NCBI GenBank assembly: GCA_030549205.1
Contig: JAUKTV010000003.1
Coordinates: 372,001 to 436,000 of the forward strand
DNA length: 64,000 nt
Direction: 5' to 3'
DNA from: Apiosordaria backusii
Lineage: Eukaryota; Ascomycota; Sordariomycetes; Sordariales; Lasiosphaeriaceae
Positions 11,835-25,136 of the stretch are shown one piece after another. The position numbers and the translations under genes were made by a program. How positions within the stretch are numbered: the first letter of the stretch is position 1; each line of letters opens with the position of its first letter. The notes below the pieces were generated by a model. That model searched no databases. It was not told the DNA's origin and saw only the letters and a list, made by a program, of their open reading frames with translations.

Positions 11835-13481
11835 ATGAGCTCGTCGACACCATCAGCTTCATCTTCCTCAACATCCGGTCTTGTCGAAAAACCATACCAC
11901 GCCAAACGCCCGCACAAAAAGAGCAGGACCGGTTGCCGGATCTGCAAGTCCAGGAAGGTCAAGTGTGACGAAGGCAAGCCATCATGTCGTGCTTGTACCG
12001 CCAGGAACGACCGCTGTGTGTACCCCGTTATGACACCAACAGCGACGGCGGCCGCGGGTGCTCGCAATCGCGGGGCAACCGGCAGCTCAGCTATTGCTAC
12101 TGCTTCCGCCCGCCGACAAGCTCCAGCTCCGGTTCAGGAGCCCGAGTTTATCCCCAGCGAGCGCGATAACATCGAGATGAAGCTTCTCTGGGTCTACACC
12201 ACAAACAGCTACACGTCCTACTCCTCCGGGCCTTTCAAGCTACGCATGGTTGACCAAGTCCTCAGAGTGGAACTCGTTCAGCACGCGTTTGCCAACCCGT
12301 TCCTCATGAACTGCTGCCTTGCTCTCGCAGCTCAACACGTTAACCGAGCGGGCGGTCGTAACGACATGAAAATTCCACCGTCCAAAGAGCTCACCTACCG
12401 GGTCAAGGCTCTGGAGAGCTTCAGGAAAGCAGTCGAGAGAGCCGAGGTGTCAACATACCCAGCCCTCATCGCCTGCGCATACCTCCTCACCGGGCTATCG
12501 ACCTATATGTTTCGCAACAATGACGGGCCCACCTCACTTGCTATCCTCGACTGGATGACCATCTGGAGAGGCATCGGTGCCATCGTCGACGTCACCAAGC
12601 TTCCAACACTAGCTCAGTCCGGTCTCCTGCCCATAATCTTCCGGCCAGATGTCGACATGAAAAACTCTATCCACCATGCTCCTGCCTACCTCCGCGCATT
12701 GGCCGACACCCAAGACCCCCTCGACACTCCCTGGCTAGCAGGGTATCAAGAATGCCTTCAAATCCTGGGCTCACTCTACCACGAGCTCAAGCTCACCGGC
12801 CACAACAGCCACATGTTCATCTGGCGCGTCATGACCTTCTTCACCTTCCTCGGCCGGGAATTCGTGATTTCTGCCCACCACCGCCGCCCACCAGCCCTCA
12901 TCATGATCGCCCACTTCCTCGCTTTTACCACTACAATCTCGGACAAAGTCTGGTGGCTAGAAGACATGGGGCCTCACCAAATCCCGCGCGTTTTCAACAT
13001 TGTCGCCGGCATAGGTCCCCCAGATACGGCTATGTTCAGAACACAACCTTTGGAGATTCCCCTCCGCTGTCTGGACCCTCTGAAAAACGACGAGCGAGCC
13101 AGACTCATACTCCAAGACCCCTCCTGGACTCACCCGCCGCCTCCACCAGGGGAGATGCCCCCCACATACGACAGCGCGGAGAGGGAGTGGATGTTAGTGA
13201 AGATCCAGAGGGCACGTTCAACCTCCCCCCTTGTCTCGTCCCCTCCCCCGCTCTCTGCTGCGGGATCTTCTGAGCCGCCTAGTCCGCCGCCGAGGAAGGA
13301 AGAGGTGATTTATACAAGGGATGAGCTCATTATCCCGCCGGAGGAGGGACAGGAGAAGGGGATCCAGTACAAGCATTTGGAGGGGGCTTACTACGCGCTG
13401 GATGGGGAGCGGGTGACTGACATGGAATTCTACCGAGCGATGGGATTGGAGACGGGGGGTGGTACAATCACTGAGTTGTAA
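11835..13481 (+). CDS. Zn(2)-Cys(6) binuclear cluster transcription factor
   Basis: Single-exon gene for a fungal-specific DNA-binding regulator. The zinc cluster has Cys at residues 34, 37, 44, 51, 54 and 61 (C-x2-C-x6-C-x6-C-x2-C-x6-C), followed by a Pro/Ala-rich linker and a long helical middle region like the fungal regulatory domain seen in sterol-uptake (Upc2-like) factors. The tail has proline-rich and acidic blocks. The start at 11835 lies in a CACCATGAG context, 33 residues before the first cysteine, giving 548 residues. The in-frame ATG at 11658 is an alternative and would add a poorly conserved, Arg/Pro-rich leader. Target genes cannot be told from the sequence. The neighbouring esterase gene is an obvious but untested candidate. 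Confidence 0.88.
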   Translation: MSSSTPSASSSSTSGLVEKPYHAKRPHKKSRTGCRICKSRKVKCDEGKPSCRACTARNDRCVYPVMTPTATAAAGARNRGATGSSAIATASARRQAPAPVQEPEFIPSERDNIEMKLLWVYTTNSYTSYSSGPFKLRMVDQVLRVELVQHAFANPFLMNCCLALAAQHVNRAGGRNDMKIPPSKELTYRVKALESFRKAVERAEVSTYPALIACAYLLTGLSTYMFRNNDGPTSLAILDWMTIWRGIGAIVDVTKLPTLAQSGLLPIIFRPDVDMKNSIHHAPAYLRALADTQDPLDTPWLAGYQECLQILGSLYHELKLTGHNSHMFIWRVMTFFTFLGREFVISAHHRRPPALIMIAHFLAFTTTISDKVWWLEDMGPHQIPRVFNIVAGIGPPDTAMFRTQPLEIPLRCLDPLKNDERARLILQDPSWTHPPPPPGEMPPTYDSAEREWMLVKIQRARSTSPLVSSPPPLSAAGSSEPPSPPPRKEEVIYTRDELIIPPEEGQEKGIQYKHLEGAYYALDGERVTDMEFYRAMGLETGGGTITEL

Positions 13482-14134
13482 CCTAGACTTGGTAGGTCTG
13501 TTTGGTTGGATTTCTTTTGATACCCCTTTTTTGTATATATACGTTACATTCTGGCAAGGCCAGCTTGGGCCAGCACATACTGCCAATCACCTTTGTAGAT
13601 AGCGTTCTTCCTTTTGATTCAAAAGCATTGTCTAAAATCGGTCATCGTGCAACAGACCACAAATATACCAACGTTACACACATATCTCCCTGGAGGGACA
13701 CAACACCACGTCAAGTTATTCTCAATCTTTCTTGAGCATACTGACGGTTTCACATCGCTCTCAAACATAATCGCTTCGTAATGTACTTGGACTGCGTTCA
13801 GCTGAGCTCAGATGGCTCTTAATTTACATCTAACATATCACCCAATCTCATCTGACCCCTCAGCGTCCACCCCTATGTTCACACACAACTTCTTCACCTC
13901 CTCACCACCTCACCTACCTCCCACCTCGAGCATCACCAGAAGTGAAACAAGTACTTCTCACACATCCGAATCCACATGACACACACATCCAAAAACACAG
14001 GCTCAACATCCATCCACCAATAAATCAATCATTTTTTTTCCTCAACACTACATACCATCCCTACCCAAAACCAACCCCCTCTCCTCTTCCCCCCCAGCTA
14101 TCCCTCTCCCCCTTCCGCCCCCCCCCCCCCCCCT
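13482..14134. other. Intergenic, with a 16-base C tract
   Basis: About 650 bases between convergent stops. A run of 16 C (14118-14133) touches the 3' end of the esterase gene, where sequence accuracy may be poor. No coding potential is seen. Confidence 0.5.
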
Positions 14135-15764
14135 CTAAATCCCAAACCACCCCTCCGAAGCCGTCAAATTACTCGGCACACTATGTCCCACCCCCTGCGC
14201 CCAAACCCCCTGCACCTGCCCCCCCTCCCCAAAGTTCTCCGTCCTGTAGTTCCTCTCGGGAAAATTCTGGATCGTACTCGTCGGCGTCTGGCTCACCCCA
14301 AAAACATTCGTCCACTGCTTGATCGTCTCCTGGTAGTTATTCGGGCTCAGCGTCCCGTCCGCGCTCCCGTGCCAGATCTGCATTTTCGGTCTTGGGCCCG
14401 CATACCCCGGATACATCGCTCTTACGACATTCCCCCTGGGTTTTTGAAAAAAAAAGTCTCTGTTAGTTATATCTGTTTGGGGTTTTGGAAGGGGAGGGGA
14501 GGGGGGGGGGGAGGCGTTAAGAGGAGGTAGAGACAAGATGATAGGGGTGAAGCCACGGAGAGATAGGGGGAGATCCAAGATGTACCGGTTAAAAGGGGAA
14601 ATGTTGAGATATTCAATGCCACCCTAGATCTTCCATCAAGGGAACAATGGCATACAGGTAGTAGTAAGCTTAAAGAAAGGGAAATGAATAAAAAAAAAAA
14701 AAAAAAAAAACATACCACTGCTCAGCACTAGCCCTACTCTGCCCCCCACTGCAGGTATTATTCCACTGTGCCACCCCTCCCCCAGAACTAACAAAGCATC
14801 CCGCTGGAACACCACTGTAAAGCGAAACAGCTTTGATCAAATCGGGGTAGGTCGACGCCATAACGTTGGACATCATCCCCCCTGACGACCCCCCCGTGAT
14901 GAAGGCCCGGTCCTTGTCGAGGTTGTACCGGTCGATGGCGTGGAGGATCATGTTTGCTATCGCCTGGCTGTCCCCGCCCCCATTCCTCACCAGTGACCTT
15001 TTCGAACTCACGTCCCAGCTAGATAACAATCAGTATCAACAAGACATTACCAAAACACCCCACATGATTGATATATTAACAATTAAAAAAAGCCCAAACA
15101 AAACCCCCTAGGTGAGCCCCCCCCCCTCCCCAATTTGGTTTGTGTCTCATGGAAAAAGACAAAGCAGTATACCCAAGAAATAAAACAACACCACTCAACC
15201 CCCCTCCCCCCCCCCCCCTCCCCCCACCGGTAAGTAGATCCGAAAGATTGAAAAAAGCAAGCGCAAAAAGGGGGCAGTATTACTAGTCTTAACGACAGGA
15301 AAAGGGGGAAAATACTAAGGTAGGAAGAACACTCACCAACCCCCACTATGAGGACTACTAGGCCAAACAGTCACATACCCCTTCCTATCACTCCCCTGCC
15401 GCCACGGAATCTTCGCATTGTTAAAATAACTCGGCCCCGAGCTCTGACACGAGTGAATCGCCACCACCAGCGGGCTCTTCCCCTGCCCCGTCCAGGCCTT
15501 GTCGGGGACGTAGACGTGCCTATATTTTCCCCCCACCCCATTTCTCTTGTCAGCCTAACCACCTCTTCTCACGTCATATCTCTGACCAAACGGGGAAAAG
15601 AAAGAAAAAGAGAAAGAAATAAAGGAGGGGAACACTTACATCTGCGGCTTACTCGTAGCATTATTCGGATACGTCACAGCCGTCAACTGCGCCCCCATCA
15701 CCCCCTTCCCAGCCAGCAGTAGGGCAGTAGCCAGCCCAAGAAGCGTCGACGTCAAAGTCACCAT
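14135..15764 (-). CDS. Secreted carbohydrate esterase family 1 enzyme (acetylxylan / feruloyl esterase type)
   Basis: Four exons: 15640-15764, 15337-15519, 14716-15018 and 14135-14435. Introns are 120, 318 and 280 nt, the last two long for this window. The phases close exactly to 303 residues. The first ~25 residues form a signal peptide (hydrophobic core LLGLATALLLAG, then GAQ). The alpha/beta-hydrolase triad is visible: the nucleophile Ser148 in GGSSGG, Asp230 in HGSADGT and His288 in GVGHSVP. Family knowledge: such enzymes remove acetyl or feruloyl groups from xylan outside the cell. The C-terminus ends in GWFGI with no cellulose-binding module. Acetylxylan versus feruloyl specificity is not decidable here. 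Intron 3 contains a T20 tract and intron 2 a C/G-rich tract, which are risk zones for assembly error. Confidence 0.9.
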
Positions 15765-16449
15765 CGTGATTGCTCTCTCTGAGCCTCAAATAAAATTCTC
15801 TCAGAAAGACAAGAGGGTAAACAAAACAAAAGGCGTGTATGGCGACTTGATATCTTCCCAAGAAAACGAACGGACAGTCTCATGCGGCCAAGACTTGTCA
15901 CTTTATACCCCTTTTCTGTTCCCGTCCCTCCCACTCAGTATTATTCATCAACACCGCCCCCCCTCCCTGTTCAGTTCTCTCCATATTTCGTGTATCTTTC
16001 CCAGGTCCAGATCGGCACCCCGGATTTACATCACATGAGTTAATCCCCGTATATTAACCCCCAAAGCCCACCATTCGACGGAACTCTGTATTCCCGTCAT
16101 TCATACAACAAGCTTTCCCTGACGGGCACATGGAAGACACACCACAGGGAACACAAAGACCCGGCTAAAGATGTCATTCACTATATAGCAGCAATCAAAT
16201 CTCCTATTGGACCCTTTTATCCCAGGACCATGTGCACCAAATCTAATGCCGAGAGTTTCACACGTGGACATCAGATGAAATGGGACAACCCTGATGAGAG
16301 GGACACAGCAGCTAACGCGGAAACGACTCAATTGATACACAGCTCACAAAAGAAAACTTGACTGAGCTAGGGAACTCCCCGGAAACCATTTTCGCTTCTA
16401 TACACAGGTCGCCGATTCCTTCCCACTTTTACATCTTGACACCACCAAA
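15765..16449. other. Upstream region of the esterase and 3' flank of ATP2
   Basis: About 685 bases. The half next to 15764 must carry the esterase promoter, with C/T-rich stretches near 15900-16000. No gene is seen. Confidence 0.45.
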
Positions 16450-18611
<2,162 letters not shown>

Positions 18612-19315
18612 CTTGACGATGATAAGGGCGGACTTGGATGGTGTGGATGTGCAAGGTGAGAGAATGGCTTGGAGGAGGGAAGAAAACGGGTTCGAAAATC
18701 TCTCGATGAGCTTTCGGCAAGAAGCTGCGGAGCTCCATCTTTCCACGTGACCTGACGGATTCCAAGTTTGGAGCATTTTGACACTGGGACCCACATTTCC
18801 CTTCCCGATCTCTCACGAACCTCTCTCTCGAGTCCTTCCCCTCACTGCCCCACGGCTGCCATTATGGCATAATGGGCCAATCCTTCTATATGTAATCTTC
18901 TCCGGGGGCACTTGACTCTATCGACTATTGCATCATGGCAGTTGCATATCAGTCTCGGCCTTTGTTCCCCATCAATGGCCACTCCAAAACCCCGAGCACT
19001 GCCCTGTTGCTGTTGAGATGGCTCGCCGGGACGTCCCGGGATGGAGCCATTGGCCTGCTGGGAATTGGGCTGAACTCAATTGACAGCTTGGATCCTCGCA
19101 CAACACAATGAAGCTCACTCGGACTTTGTATGTATGTTACAAGCCCAATGTACATTTTCATGCATTTTCGAATCTATCTATCCTTTTGGGTTTTCCCATG
19201 TCCTTTTATAAAGAAAAAAAATATATCTACGCAAGGAATATGCCTCCAACACCTTTTATAACCCAGTATTTCTGAAGTCGCCTAACCGGGCAACCCAAGA
19301 CAAAGCTTGCTGCAG
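18612..19315. other. Promoter side of ATP2 and 3' flank of the branching enzyme
   Basis: About 700 bases. No convincing gene is present. The ATP2 promoter and 5' UTR should lie in the first few hundred bases. Confidence 0.45.
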
Positions 19316-21707
19316 TCAATGGCCATTGGAGACGGTCGACTCCGGAGCAAGCACCAGAGCAGTCCTGCTAGGGAGGTAAATATGAGTGCAGTTCCTCCGC
19401 CCGTTCCACTCCAGGGGCTCGGTAAAGAACCGTGTGCCTGCATCAACCCTTCTAAAGCCGCCATGCTCCTTGGTGTCGGAATCGAGCACGACCCTGTACG
19501 TGCCCGCAACATCGATGCCAATACGGTAGTTCTCAAAGCTCTGCGTTGGGTTGAAGTTGAAAGCAAACACCACGCCAGCCCGCTCAAAGACAATGACCTT
19601 GTCGCCCTCATGCTTGAGCGAGATGTACGCCTGGGGAGCATGCAGCCACCCATACTTGTCCTCGCACAAGTTCATGGAGCGGTCAAAGTTATTGAGGAAC
19701 TGGTACCGCAGGAGGTGGTCCTCGGTCAGGTTGAGCTGGCGGCGAGCATACCAGAAAGAGTTCTGGTTGCCCTCGCGCGGGAAATCCAACCACTCGGGGT
19801 GGCCAAACTCATTGCCCTCAAAGTTGAGCCAGCCTTCGCCTCCAAGAGCGTGAGTCAAGAGACGAATCATCTTGTGCAGGGCCATGCCCCGGTCGATAAC
19901 TGGAGTCAAGGGGGTGAGCGTGGACATGTTGGTGTAGAGCTCAGCATCGCACAGATGCATCATAAGAGACTTGTCACCGACGAGACTAGAGAAGAGTCAG
20001 TATGGGGGCTGATACCTATCTTGGGCAGGAGCAACATACGCTTGGTCGTGACTTTCGGCATAGGCGATAGTCTTTTCTCCGTGGCGGCGGTTGGTCAGGG
20101 TAAAGGCAATGTTGCCAATATCCCAGTCCTCGTCCTTCTTCTCCTTGAGAATCTTGATCCACATGTCGGGAATCGCCATGGCAAGTCTGTAGTCGAAGCC
20201 AACACCGCCCAGGGAAAGTGGCAGGCACAACGCCGGCATACCAGAGACATCTTCAGCTACTGTGATGACGTCGGGGTACAGTTCGTGGAGAAGCTCATTG
20301 GCCAGCATGAGGTAAACAACCGCCTCCTCGTCAACATCAGCCCCAAAGTACTCGTGGTAGCCACCAGAGAAGCCGCTATTGAGTGTTAGCCAACTGTTAC
20401 TACACGAGCCGCCGGAGAACTGGAAAGATTCAGCACTTACGTTCCAATACCGTGATGAAGGTAAAGCATGCTAGTAACACCGTCGAACCGGAAGCCATCA
20501 AAGCGGTACTCGTCCATCCAGAACCGGAGGTTGCTCAAGAGAAACCTGAGCACCTCATGATGGCCATAGTTGAAAAGTCTGCTGTCCCAGAGCTCGTGCT
20601 TTCCTCTGGCACCCGCGTGGAAGTACTGGTGATCGGTACCGTCGAACTCGTTCAAGCCGTCCAAGACGTTCTTGGAAGCGTGACTGTGAACCACATCAAG
20701 GAGGACAACAAGACCCAAGCTGTGGGCAGTGTCCACCAGCTCCTTCAGATCCTCTGGGGGACCATATCGGCTGCTAGCAGCAAAGAAGTTGTTGACTTGG
20801 TAGCCGAAGCTAGCATAGTAAGCATGTTCCATGACAGCCATGAGCTGGATGGCGTTGTAGCCCAGACCCTTGATGCGGGGCAGCATGTTCTTGGTAAACT
20901 CCTTGTAAGAAGCAACCTTGAGCTCGGGTGTAGAGATGCCGACATGGGCTTCGTAGATGCGCAAGCTTTCTGGCTTCTTGGGCCGCTGGTGCTTGAAAGA
21001 GTACCTTTCGGATGCTGGGGGGTTCCAGAACCGAGCATCGTAGGCGGGTGAGACAGACAGATCCTGGGTGACATACTTGATCCAAGCCGGTAGTCTGTCA
21101 ATCCACTCGCCACTTGGAAGCTCAAGAGAAATCTTGATCTTGGAGTTGTGGGGGATGGCAGGCTTCCCATCAGCGGTAGGAGGCACGGTGATCTCAAAGA
21201 CACCGAAATCATTCCTCTTCATGCGGTGGGCATTGCGGTCCCAGTTGTCTGATATGTGTTAGCAAGGAACCAGGAAACCTGGGATTGGCGTTCTTACTGA
21301 ATTCACCGATAAGAGAGGCCTGTTTGGCATTGGGCGCCCATTCTCTGTAGTAGATGCTGCCATCTTCCTTCTGATGGATGCCATAGATGTCGGCCCCCTA
21401 AGAGACAGTCAGCAGGGTCCTGTGAACGTGACCATAGGAGACATACCTTGCTGAACTTGTCCAAGCCACCCTCAGTCTCATCCAGGGTCTTGATCCACTC
21501 CTGAGCTTTGCCGAAGCGTCTCTTCAATGCGGGCTTGAATGGTTCAAGGTAGGGATCGAGAGCCACCACACCTGTTCCAGGTCAGTCTTGATTCTTATCT
21601 TGAGATGTTCAGAGACAAGAATTACCAGTTCCATCTTTGGGAATATCACCAGCGGTATGACCACTCTTGGCCAGGGTGTTGGACGAGTTCACTGCAACGG
21701 GATCCAT
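19316..21707 (-). CDS. GLC3: 1,4-alpha-glucan (glycogen) branching enzyme
   Basis: Transfers alpha-1,4 glucan segments to alpha-1,6 branch points in glycogen, in the cytosol. Six exons: 21626-21707, 21447-21571, 21298-21397, 20441-21248, 20040-20375 and 19316-19985. Five introns of 49-65 nt have GT-AG borders, and the phases close to 706 residues, the usual eukaryotic length. An N-terminal CBM48-like module (YYREWAPNA) precedes the GH13 barrel. The nucleophile is Asp358 in GFRFDG, the acid/base Glu413 is in TVAEDVSG, and the YAESHDQA segment follows. The C-terminal all-beta domain ends at VSNGH. Start ATG at 21707-21705. The gene is divergent from the ClpX gene. Confidence 0.96.
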
Positions 21708-22691
21708 CTTGTTTGATGATTCGTGAATTGAGGGAAAATATCGAACAAGAAAAACAAAACGTCTCCTAGGGTACTTCTTAGCGTGGCTTGAAGGAGGAGG
21801 GGCAGCCAGCTGATGCGTCAAGTGCAATCTATGAAAGGAAGAACGCTTCGGATTGTTGCCGGGGGAAAAAGAAGACGTCGAGTTCAAGAACACAAGATTG
21901 GGCTGGAAACAATTTAGATATAGATGGGTGTTTGGGGAGGTATGGTGTAAGGTTGATAAAAGCCCAAGGAGTTCTTCAGATGGCATGTAGATGCTAATTA
22001 CATCATTGGAGCCCCTCTTAGTGCAGCCCAATACAACCCACCAGTGGGAAACGGCTCCACGCCCATCTGCAAACCCAGCATCTAAGCGTCTATTTGTATG
22101 CGTGTATTACCTGCAGCAAAGCCCCTTCCTGTGCCACGCCCGTTGGGAGCCAAAACCCATGCGCCATTCATCTGTGACCTGCCCCTGAAAGGAAGCCTGA
22201 AGCCCGCTTATCTCTGAGATTCTCACAACCTGGAACAGTCCGATCTTCGGCTGGGAGCTGATATCGACGCCATGACCTGATTCGCCTGGAGCTTCAGTGG
22301 GGACTGACACTGACAAGGAGGGGAGCTTCCGGAGCTGAAGGTGGAGAAGACAGCGGGCAGACAGCTCTCTCCCTTGTTGGATTGTTGGAGATGCGCGACG
22401 CGCGGGCGGTGGTCGGTGCTCCCTCCCCCGCACTCCGGGTCATTCAGGTGCTCTAACCACCGTTGCCATTGTCTCACGGGGCTAGCACAATGATGCGTGG
22501 CGTCACAAACACTGCCTTCTCGGTTTCCCTTCATCCTGACTGATACCGACAAACCTCCTATTTTCTTTAAATCATCTACGCCTCTTCCTAACCCCTACTA
22601 TCCGAGCCCCGACCCTTACAAAGTGTTCCGACCGCATTCCCGAGGCTTGCTTGCTGTTCCCCGAGCATGACATTAGCTCAAGCATATCACC
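21708..22691. promoter_or_regulatory. Divergent region, branching enzyme / ClpX
   Basis: About 980 bases between divergent starts. The only small element I can support is the overlapping upstream ORF described at 22667-22708. Confidence 0.45.
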
Positions 22692-22708
22692 ATGCTGGTC
22701 TTAACTAG
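22667..22708 (+). promoter_or_regulatory. Upstream ORF overlapping the ClpX start
   Basis: An ATG at 22667 opens a 13-codon frame that stops with TAG at 22706-22708, overlapping the ClpX start (22692) in another frame. If it lies in the mRNA, ribosomes using it would pass the main start, so it could lower translation. The transcript start is unknown. Confidence 0.35.
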
Positions 22709-24552
22709 ACCACGGGCGCCATTATGCGCAACCGCATTGCGATTCGCCCGGCTTCGGAGCCCAGCCTACTCTACCTCGAGCATCCTCCTTGCTTCCCCTC
22801 GTCGTTCGAATTACTTCAACTCGGGCTTCACGTCGAGCTATGATCCGACCCAAGATACCGGCCGCGGTCCCATCTTCTCCAAGTCCAAGTTTGGCGTCCC
22901 GCAGTTCTATCCTCGCGACTTGAAAAAGAGGGTAGACGACTACGTGGTAGGCCAGGACCGGGCGAAGAAGACCATCTGCTCTGTCATCTTCAATCATTAC
23001 CAAGGGCTCCGGCGCCGTCAGCATCACGAGCTGCAGGACCAGCACCTAAGGGAGAAGATCCAGAGACAGAAGTTTGCTCAGGACCGCGAGATCTTTGAGC
23101 GCACAGGTTACAGCGCACCTGTACACCCCGTCGAAGGTGGGCGAAGGCACTCTGATCGTTCTGCTTATGCTCCCAAGTCGTGGCGGCAGCAGACTAACGT
23201 GCGCTATGTTGTTGAAGACGAATTTCCCGGTCACCACGAGTCCGTAAGGGGCACCCATGAAGTTCCCGAAGACCCGTTTGATGCCCCCGCGGACAATTTC
23301 TATATTCAGGAGGACTTTACTGTGCCTCCGCATGTCAAGATTGACAAGAGTAACCTGCTCTTGATTGGTCCTACGGGAGTAGGAAAGACGTATATCTTGG
23401 AGTATGTTGATTATTTCATTGTCCCTCTTGCCACCATGCTGACGGTAGGTGTCTAGAACACTCAGCAAGAAACTTAACGTACCCTTCACCATCAGTGACT
23501 GCAATTCATTCACACAAGCAGGCTACATCGGACAGGATGTCGAATCGTGCATCGAGCGTCTCCTCATCGAAGCCAATTACGACGTTAAGGCCGCCGAACA
23601 CGGAATCATCGTGCTGGACGAGTTTGACAAGATTGCTAGAAAAGAGACGGTCAATGGAAGAGACGTAGGAGGAGAGGGTGTTCAGCAAGCATTGCTGAAG
23701 CTGGTAGAAGGCACCAAGGTCACGATTACTGTCAAGGACAACCGGTCCTCTCGCACGCAAAACCAGCCCCCGACTGGCTACGGGTCTACAACTCCGCCAC
23801 AAGCCCCTCCATCAGGCAAGGTCGACCAATACACTATCGATACCACAAACATCTTGTTTGTCTTTTGTGGCGCCTTTGTTGGGCTGGACAAGACGGTCCT
23901 CCGGCGAGTATCCAAACCCTCTATTGGGTTTGGATCAGAAATTCGAGGCGGAAGGTCGTCGTCGAGTTCCAGTCTGAAGGATATCCTACCCCCAGAGACG
24001 TACCGGCATCTTCCTCACCAGCCCATGTTTGAAGGTATGGGCTCGGGTTTTACTCCCTTGGACCTAACCACACCAGCCGACCTCCAAGCGTTTGGGTTTA
24101 TTCCCGAGTTGATCGGTCGTCTGCACAACATTTGCGCGCTCACCCCGCTGTCTCTGGAAGAGCTCTATCGTATTTTGACAGAGCCACGAAACAGCCTGGT
24201 GGCGCAGTACACAGCACTATTCGAGACATACCCTAGCAAGCTTTACTTTACTCGCTCTGCGCTCTACGCCATCGCCGAGAGGGCAGCCAAGAATGAGACG
24301 GGCGCGAGAGGGTTAAAGATGGAGATGGAGAGGGTGCTAGCCGAGCCAATGTATGATGCGCCGACTCCGTATGTCTTGATCACGGAGGCGTGTGTCAATG
24401 GCACGGAAAAGGCTGGGTACTGGGGGAAGGATGGGAAGCTGGAGGTGGAGAGGAGGATAAGAGAAGAGGATGAGAGGATGGTGAATGGGGGGGTTGAGGT
24501 GAACTTGACGGCTGAGCAGGCGAGGGAGGCGGCGGGCTTCAGTGCGGCCTGA
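22692..24552 (+). CDS. MCX1: Mitochondrial ClpX-type AAA+ unfoldase
   Basis: Matrix unfoldase of the ClpX family (yeast Mcx1). Exon 1 is 22692-23401. The intron is 23402-23456 (55 nt; GTATGT donor, CTGAC branch, CTAG acceptor). Exon 2 is 23457-24552. Together they give 601 residues. The N-terminus is Arg/Ser-rich (a presequence), and I see no zinc-binding N-domain. Walker A GPTGVGKT is at 226-233, Walker B VLDEFDK at about 289-295, and the C-terminal small domain has FIPELIGRLHNI. A low-complexity insert of about 100 residues lies between VIFNHYQGLRRR and DNFYIQEDF. The intron falls just after Walker A. I see no clear ClpP-binding loop, so whether it partners a protease or acts alone as in yeast cannot be settled. 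Confidence 0.93.
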
Positions 24553-25136
24553 TGAATTTTATGAAACAGCGTACATACCTACATATCATTATGGCGTTTG
24601 GGTAAGGGGGTATGGATGGGACTAGGTTGGAATTTTGGGATTCAGTTTGGGAACTTTGAAGTTGAAAGAACATTAGCATATTTGACAGTAGCATTATGGG
24701 TTAGGGACAGCGGTTGAGTAATACATACAGAGAATGGATTTGTCTTTATCTTTTGCGAGGAGAGTTTGGAGGGTGAGAATTCAAATTGCATCATAGGGAC
24801 CGGGGGGGAGGTTCGGTAGTGGGGTGGGGCAGCGGGATCGGAGCCGTGGCCGAAATTCTGCCATTTAAGGTAGGGAGGGGCGGTTTTGGGGAGGTTTTTG
24901 GGTTGCCCCTCCATCAACGGTTTAACAGTCACTTAACGACCGCCATAGACTTTTGCTGGCGCATAATACTCTCTGGTATGTATGAGTCTTTACTTCTCCT
25001 TCACACCTTGGCATATCACTCACAATCCCCTCCAGATATTCTCGAGTCTTTCATCTCAACCCACCTATCCTCGATCCATAACCCCAACCTCAAACCCCAA
25101 CCTCAGCAAAGTCACACACACACACACCCAAAAACA
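24553..25136. other. Intergenic, ClpX / CIAO1
   Basis: About 580 bases between two plus-strand genes. It includes an AC-rich 5' leader just before 25137 (CACA repeats at 25113-25128). The frame upstream of 25137 is open but reads as leader sequence. Confidence 0.4.

Noticed and set aside
14118..14133. C16 tract as a functional element
   Set aside because: A simple homopolymer at a gene end; its length is not reliable in this sequence.
19307..20389. 360-codon plus-strand frame over the branching enzyme
   Set aside because: Covers exons and an intron of a firmly identified minus-strand gene; no domain seen.
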